Shown piece after piece: positions 31,123-36,243 of a DNA stretch of 36,243 bases. Source of the DNA: Ignavibacteriota bacterium (GTDB lineage Bacteria; Bacteroidota; Ignavibacteria; UBA10030); the NCBI GenBank assembly GCA_022616555.1, contig JAKEEG010000036.1, positions 1 through 36,243 of the forward strand, read 5' to 3'. The notes under the pieces are model-generated. The model saw only the letters and a program-made list of their open reading frames with translations, was not told where the DNA came from and did no database searches. How positions within the stretch are numbered: position 1 is the stretch's first letter; every line of letters begins with the position of its first letter. The position numbers and the translations under genes are program-made.

Positions 31123-34100
31123 ATGACAATCATGATAAAAATCCTAAAAGTTCTCTTGCTCCTTTCTCTACAAATCCCTATCTTCCCGTCGCTCGAAAAC
31201 CAATGGCTGGAGTGCACTGACGAAATGACGCTTGACTTACTGGACGAAACCCTCCCCCACATACAAAACCATATTTATCCCAGGAAAATCGCCCTAAACG
31301 AGTGGAAATATAAAGACGGCGACGTCCCGGGAGCGGCTGCAGACAAGTTCAACGACAAGTCGTGGAGGTCAGTCCAACTCCCATTCCAATGGGGTGGATA
31401 CGATAAATTCGCCTGGTTTCGGACCGAGGCAGCCATCCCGCAGGAGTTCTCCGGGCAACCCCTCGCTCTCGTGATCGACCTGCCGGAATCTCTCCTCTAC
31501 CTCAATGGCAGTGCCTATCAAGGAATCGATGGGACACACCAAGAAGTCTTTCTCACAGCCAAAGCGCGAGGAAATCAAAAATACAGCATCGCAATCCAAT
31601 CGTATAACGGAAGGAAGGTCGCACCGAGCACATTCCAATTCGCTCATCTCGCCGTTGTGTACGCTCCGGCGAGGTCATTGTATTTCGCTCTCAAAACCCT
31701 GCGAGACCTCTCCAACGCGTACGGGAATCAAGCTGTCGAAAGCAAAGATATACGCGAAATTATTCGCCGCACGCTTATTTACTTGAAATATTTCAAGCCC
31801 GAAGGAGAAGAGTATCCGAATGCCATCGGTAGAGCGCTTAATTTTCTCCTGGGGGCGTTGGGAACGGAATTTACGACGCAAGTTCCCGGGCTCGCTCATC
31901 TGATCGGCAGCTCGCGCCTCTCCCCCGCCTTGCAGTGGACAACGAGAGCGGTGCCTCGAAAAACCGCTCAGACATTCTCCAATGCATTCCGCTTGATGGA
32001 AGAATATCCGGAGTTTGTCTTCGGTCAGCCTCAAGCGTACTTGTATTCCACGCTTGAACAACGATTCCCGGACGTGTTTAAAGGAGTTCGGCAACGAGTA
32101 ACAGAAGGGCGTTGGGAACCCCTCGGCGGCATGTGGGTTGAACCGGACTGCAACATCCCTAACGGCGAATCGCTTGTGCGCCAGATTCTCTATGGGAAGC
32201 GGTTCTTTAAACAAGCGTTCGACCGTGATATTGAAGTGGCATGGCTCCCCGGGTCGTATGGCTTCAACGCCAACTTGCCTCAGCTTCTCGCGAAATCCGG
32301 CTTTAAGTACATGCTCGCGTCGAAGTTGTTACTAAACGATACGAACCCCTTCCCGTTCAATACGTTTTGGTGGCAGGGACTCGACCGCTCGAAAATCTTA
32401 ACATACATCCCGCCGATACAGTTCGAGAGCTTAACAACTATTAAAGATTTAAAACGAAGCTGGGACGCCTTTCTCCAAAAGGAAACAACACAGGATTATT
32501 TGTTGGCGTACGGCTACGGCGACAACAGAATCGGTCCTTCCAAAGAGCAGTTGGAAGTCCTGCACCTGTTCAAAAACATCCCGGGCTTGCCGAAAACGCG
32601 GTCTTCCGCCGCGCTCGAATTTTTCAAACAAGCCGCACTCCAAACACAGGATATCCAAACATGGAACGGCGAGCTCTATCTCGAAAAACATCGTGGCACC
32701 TACACAAGCAATGCTCCGGTTAAGAGAAGAAATCGTGAGAGTGAAACACTCCTATACAACGCGGAAATCCTCGCTACACTCACAGCGCTTGCAGGAGCGC
32801 CAAAGGGTAAACGGAAATACCCGCACGAGGATATCCAGAATGCATGGAAACGCTTACTCACCCTGCAGGACAGGAATATCCTGACGGGAACTTCAATAGC
32901 CGACGCGTATGAGGAAGTCCGGAAGTCGTTTGAAAAGCTTCGCGTCGACACAGAGCGGATGATTTCCCGCTCTGCTGAGGCTCTCACGGACGCAGCGAAA
33001 CGGAAAGGCAAGGAAGCGCCGTTCGCCATTTTCAACCCGTTGAGCTGGGAGCGAAACGAATACGTGCTTCTCTCATTGAAATCAAACGAAAAGAATTTCA
33101 CCGTACTAGACGAAAAAGGTTCTGAAATAGAGCATCAAATTGTCGAGAACGCAAAGGGGAAAGTAACGCTGTTGTGTTTCGTGGAACACCTCCTCCCTCT
33201 TTCGTTCGCAACGCTAACGGTGTATCCCGGTTCGGGCAAACCGACAAAGACGAACGGCTGGAAAATCAATCAGCGCGCAATTGAAACACCGTTTTATCGA
33301 ATACGCTTGGACAACAAAGGCGGCATCAGTTCGTTGTATGACAAACAACAGCGACGTGAATTGATCAAATCGAGCCGGCGCGGTAACCTGTTGCAGACAT
33401 TCATTGATAAACCGAAGCAGTGGGAAGCATGGGATTTGGATCCAGAATACCATTCGAAGCAATCGCATTTGTTGAACGTAAAATCTATCAAAGTAGTGGA
33501 GGAAGGCCCGTTGCGCGTTGTAGTGCGTTTTGAATACCGCACAGCGGGACCTACGCGACTCGTACAGGACATGATCCTCTATCATAAGTTGCGCCGCATA
33601 GATTTTGCCACACACACCCGTTGGTTCGAAAAGCAAACCCTGCTCAAGGCTTCGTTCCCGTTTGAGATAAAATCGCGCATGCCGACGTACGAAATCCCAT
33701 TCGGCGCGCTCGAACGAAGCTCGAAACCGACAGCGTCGCAGGACAAGGCAAAGTTTGAAGTCCCGGCACAACGATGGGCCGACCTTTCCGACGCGAAGGG
33801 CGGCGTCAGTCTGCTCAATGATTCTAAATACGGCTACAATACCGATGAAACCACTATGCGCTTGAGCCTGCTGCGCTCACCGCATTTCGCCCATCCCCTC
33901 GACCCGGCAAAGCTGGCCGATAATAGAGTAAGCGACCAAGGCGAGCACCAATTTACGTACGCTCTGCTCCCGCATGTCGGCGATTGGCGCAAAGGACAAA
34001 CGGTGAAACACGCACGCGAGCTCAACAGCCCTGTTGTCGTTGTTCCCAACCGAGTCTCGCGCAGGATTCCCCCGCTGGTTTCCGCTTCGCACTCGAATAT

Positions 34101-34347
34101 TATTATCGACTCGATCAAAAAGGCCGAAGATTCCGACGATCTGATCCTTCGCCTCTACGAAACCCACGGCGAACAGCGAGAAACAACGCTTGAATTCGGT
34201 TTCTCCATTCAGAAGGCATTCGAATGCGACCTGCTGGAAAACGTCATCAATAATCTGAAGACGTCGAAAACAAAGTTCAAAATTAAGCTAAAGCCGTTTG
34301 AGGTCAAGACGCTGAAGGTTGCGGTAAAGCCGCTTCCCGCCCGCTAG
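31123..34347 (+). CDS. secreted GH38 (alpha-mannosidase-like) protein with degenerate active site
   Basis: 1074 residues, signal peptide about 4-22 (MIKILKVLLLLSLQIPIFPS). A galactose-binding-like N-terminal sandwich (about 55-180) precedes a GH38 catalytic-type domain and the C-terminal beta domains. Family matches are strong: RKTAQTFSNAFRLMEEYPEFVFGQPQAYLY, EGRWEPLGGMWVEPDCNIPNGESLVRQILYGKRFF, NDTNPFPFNTFWWQGLD, and WNGELYLEKHRGTYTSNAPVKRRNRESETLL. However, the zinc motif normally G-H-x-H-I-D-x-A-W-L-W reads G-S-S-R-L-S-P-A-L-Q-W (262-272), and the nucleophile block normally W-L-P-D-x-F-G reads W-L-P-G-S-Y-G (374-380). The metal His and Asp and the catalytic Asp are therefore missing. The open frame is intact, so this looks like a maintained pseudoenzyme or changed activity. 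ATG at 31132 is an alternative start. Confidence 0.9.
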   Translation: MTIMIKILKVLLLLSLQIPIFPSLENQWLECTDEMTLDLLDETLPHIQNHIYPRKIALNEWKYKDGDVPGAAADKFNDKSWRSVQLPFQWGGYDKFAWFRTEAAIPQEFSGQPLALVIDLPESLLYLNGSAYQGIDGTHQEVFLTAKARGNQKYSIAIQSYNGRKVAPSTFQFAHLAVVYAPARSLYFALKTLRDLSNAYGNQAVESKDIREIIRRTLIYLKYFKPEGEEYPNAIGRALNFLLGALGTEFTTQVPGLAHLIGSSRLSPALQWTTRAVPRKTAQTFSNAFRLMEEYPEFVFGQPQAYLYSTLEQRFPDVFKGVRQRVTEGRWEPLGGMWVEPDCNIPNGESLVRQILYGKRFFKQAFDRDIEVAWLPGSYGFNANLPQLLAKSGFKYMLASKLLLNDTNPFPFNTFWWQGLDRSKILTYIPPIQFESLTTIKDLKRSWDAFLQKETTQDYLLAYGYGDNRIGPSKEQLEVLHLFKNIPGLPKTRSSAALEFFKQAALQTQDIQTWNGELYLEKHRGTYTSNAPVKRRNRESETLLYNAEILATLTALAGAPKGKRKYPHEDIQNAWKRLLTLQDRNILTGTSIADAYEEVRKSFEKLRVDTERMISRSAEALTDAAKRKGKEAPFAIFNPLSWERNEYVLLSLKSNEKNFTVLDEKGSEIEHQIVENAKGKVTLLCFVEHLLPLSFATLTVYPGSGKPTKTNGWKINQRAIETPFYRIRLDNKGGISSLYDKQQRRELIKSSRRGNLLQTFIDKPKQWEAWDLDPEYHSKQSHLLNVKSIKVVEEGPLRVVVRFEYRTAGPTRLVQDMILYHKLRRIDFATHTRWFEKQTLLKASFPFEIKSRMPTYEIPFGALERSSKPTASQDKAKFEVPAQRWADLSDAKGGVSLLNDSKYGYNTDETTMRLSLLRSPHFAHPLDPAKLADNRVSDQGEHQFTYALLPHVGDWRKGQTVKHARELNSPVVVVPNRVSRRIPPLVSASHSNIIIDSIKKAEDSDDLILRLYETHGEQRETTLEFGFSIQKAFECDLLENVINNLKTSKTKFKIKLKPFEVKTLKVAVKPLPAR

Positions 34348-34429
34348 TAACTTTTTGATCGCTCATTCGTTTATACTGCCATAACTGCGTTGAATTCGAA
34401 ACACCCAAACTTACATGAGGAGAATCGTG

Positions 34430-36243
34430 ATGAAACACATTGCCATTGTTACCACTGTTTCGTTGCTCCTAGCCGCCTGCTCCGCGAGCAGGCCACAGGA
34501 TGCAGGACAACAGCCGTCCGGCCGCCCATCTGCGGGTATCAAACCGTACAGCGAAATTATTACGAAAGAGGCAAAAACCGATTCGGGACTCTTCATTGGC
34601 CACCGTATTAAAGACAAACTCTTCTTCGAGATTCCGAAAAAAGAGATCAACAAGGATTTTCTCTTCGTTAGCCGGCAGGCAAAAACCCAGGCGGGGTTTG
34701 GGTACGGCGGTGACGAAATCAATAGCCAGGTTGTGCGCTGGGAGTTAAACGGCGAGAAAGTTTTCCTTCGCGCCGTGTACTATGCCGCCGTCGCTGCCGA
34801 TACACTTCCGGTCGCCGAGGCAGTGCGCAAGGCGAACCTCCCGCCCATCCTAGCCGCGTTCGAGATCAAGGCATTCAACAAAGACAGCTCCACCGTTGTC
34901 ATCGAAGTAACGGAGCTCTTTACAACAGACATTGCGGAACTAGGAATGGGAAAGGCTCAACGCGAGCGCTTGCGCGTCCGCCGCTTGGATTCTAAGCGCT
35001 CATTCGTGGAGTATTCAAAATCGTTCCCGGATAACGTCGAGACGGAAGCGACAATTACATACGAAGCCGGCGGAACCATTCCCGTGGATAATTCACTCTC
35101 CACAATTTCTCTGACCATGCACCATTCAATGGTGCGGTTACCCGAGAACAAAATGTCTGCCCGGCTGTACGACGCGCGTGTGGGATTCTTCGGCGTCTCG
35201 CAGTACGATTACGGTTACGAAGGTCAACGAGCTGAACAGCGCCGCTTTATCGCGCGATGGCGGCTCGAACCGAAAGACCCTGACGCCATCAAACGCGGCG
35301 AATTAAGCGAACCGGTAAAACCGATCGTATTCTACATTGATCGCAGCACTCCGGAAAAATGGAAACCGTGGCTGAAAAAAGGCGTCGATGACTGGCAGGT
35401 GGCATTCGAGAAAGCCGGATTCAAAGACGCCATCATGGGCGTGTACGCTCGGAGCGAAGCCGATGACCCGGATTGGAGCTCGGAAGACGCGCGATACTCG
35501 ACGATCCGCTGGCTGCCCTCTGAGATTCAGAACGCGTACGGCCCGCACATCAGTGACCCCCGCACTGGGGAAATTCTCGACGCGGATATCGGCTTCTTCC
35601 ACAACGTGATGAACCTTTGCCGCAATTGGTATTTTATCCAAGCGAGCAACGTCGACCCGGACGCAGCCAAACTTCCTTTGCCGGATAGCCTTATGGGCGA
35701 GCTGTTACGGTACGTCACCGCGCATGAAGTCGGGCACTCACTCGGCTACCCTCATAACATGAAAGCAACATCGTCCTATCCGGTCGATAGCTTGCGCAGC
35801 TGGACCTTCACGTCGCAGTACGGCACTGAAGCGTCGATTATGGACTACGGGCGCTTCAATTATATCGCTCAGCCCGGCGACAAAGTCCGTACAATTCCGA
35901 TGATCGGACCATACGATAAATTTGTGACCGAATGGGGATATAAGCCGATTCTCGGTGCAAAAAACCCCGACGAGGAAAAAGCAGAGCTACAACGAATCGC
36001 CGCGCGTCAGGAAACCGAGCCGTACTTGCGCTTCGGCAACGCCGATGGAATCGACCCGACTGCGCAAACAGAAGATTTGGGCGATGATCCCATTAAAGCT
36101 ACTGCATACGGGTTGAAAAACCTCGTGCGTGTAACCGACCGTCTTATCCAAGCGACAACGATCTCTGGCGAAAACTATGACAATCTACGCGAAATGTATG
36201 GGCAGGTATTCGGACAGCGCAACCGCGAGCTTGGACACGTCGC
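34430..36243 (+). CDS. zinc-dependent metalloprotease lipoprotein (DUF5117/DUF4953 type), 3' end off window
   Basis: At least 604 residues, continuing past the window end. The start is the ATG at 34430, preceded by GAGGAG; the in-frame ATG at 34415 overlaps that site and is less likely. The signal peptide ends in the lipobox LLAAC (Cys17), so the protein is lipid-anchored. The N-terminal half has the DUF5117-like pattern (FLFVSRQAKTQAGFGYGGDEINSQVVRWE). The metzincin zinc site HEVGHSLGYPH gives ligands His432, His436 and His442 with Glu433 as base, and the Met-turn is SIMDYG (Met471). It probably degrades or processes proteins at the cell surface. It lies 82 bases downstream of the GH38-like gene on the same strand, with no terminator seen between. 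Confidence 0.93.
   Translation, partial: MKHIAIVTTVSLLLAACSASRPQDAGQQPSGRPSAGIKPYSEIITKEAKTDSGLFIGHRIKDKLFFEIPKKEINKDFLFVSRQAKTQAGFGYGGDEINSQVVRWELNGEKVFLRAVYYAAVAADTLPVAEAVRKANLPPILAAFEIKAFNKDSSTVVIEVTELFTTDIAELGMGKAQRERLRVRRLDSKRSFVEYSKSFPDNVETEATITYEAGGTIPVDNSLSTISLTMHHSMVRLPENKMSARLYDARVGFFGVSQYDYGYEGQRAEQRRFIARWRLEPKDPDAIKRGELSEPVKPIVFYIDRSTPEKWKPWLKKGVDDWQVAFEKAGFKDAIMGVYARSEADDPDWSSEDARYSTIRWLPSEIQNAYGPHISDPRTGEILDADIGFFHNVMNLCRNWYFIQASNVDPDAAKLPLPDSLMGELLRYVTAHEVGHSLGYPHNMKATSSYPVDSLRSWTFTSQYGTEASIMDYGRFNYIAQPGDKVRTIPMIGPYDKFVTEWGYKPILGAKNPDEEKAELQRIAARQETEPYLRFGNADGIDPTAQTEDLGDDPIKATAYGLKNLVRVTDRLIQATTISGENYDNLREMYGQVFGQRNRELGHV

Overview
This window looks like chromosomal DNA from an uncultured or poorly characterised bacterium of the Bacteroidota/Ignavibacteria side of the FCB group. 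This is inferred from gene content and style: a DUF5117/DUF4953-type zinc metalloprotease, an archaeal-type split methylmalonyl-CoA mutase large subunit, many short G+C-rich palindromic repeats between genes, and lipoprotein signals. No rRNA or tRNA gene is present to place it more firmly.

Layout. From 143 to 30881 every protein gene is on the minus strand; only the last two genes (31123 onward) are on plus. Reading in the direction of transcription, the minus-strand blocks are: (i) Na+/solute symporter, YtcJ-like amidohydrolase, receiver-domain protein; (ii) a small acidic/basic protein, prmC, dtd and a phosphomutase-like metalloenzyme, with touching or overlapping ends; (iii) comEC, methylmalonyl-CoA mutase, SpoU methyltransferase, P1/DmpA peptidase, a VTT/DedA membrane protein and an outer-membrane barrel; (iv) Nudix, PfkB kinase, mtnA, recO and an HtrA/Do protease, closed by an intrinsic terminator; (v) aroC; (vi) HNH protein, trpS, scpA, scpB, an RluB-type pseudouridine synthase, lysS and three tandem paralogous lipoproteins. 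The first ~100 bases may be the end of an IS3-family element.

Plus-strand right end: a large secreted GH38 (alpha-mannosidase-like) protein that has lost key active-site residues, followed by a lipoprotein zinc metalloprotease that runs off the window.

The most interesting part is the 812-base gap at 22710-23521, which has no convincing protein gene. It contains two near-identical plus-strand sigma70-type promoters, a set of TACAA-N3-TTGTA dyads (three of them exactly 22 bases apart), and then a ~300-nt G+C-rich segment that folds into a multi-branched RNA. That RNA is closed by a 10-bp perfect helix plus a 7-bp helix and is built from at least six further perfect stems. It carries none of the signatures of RNase P, tmRNA, SRP or 6S RNA that I can recognise, so I propose it as a regulated, previously undescribed structured non-coding RNA. 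Other points of note are the three-gene Cys-rich lipoprotein family, a long acidic tail on ScpB, and at least six families of palindromic intergenic repeats.
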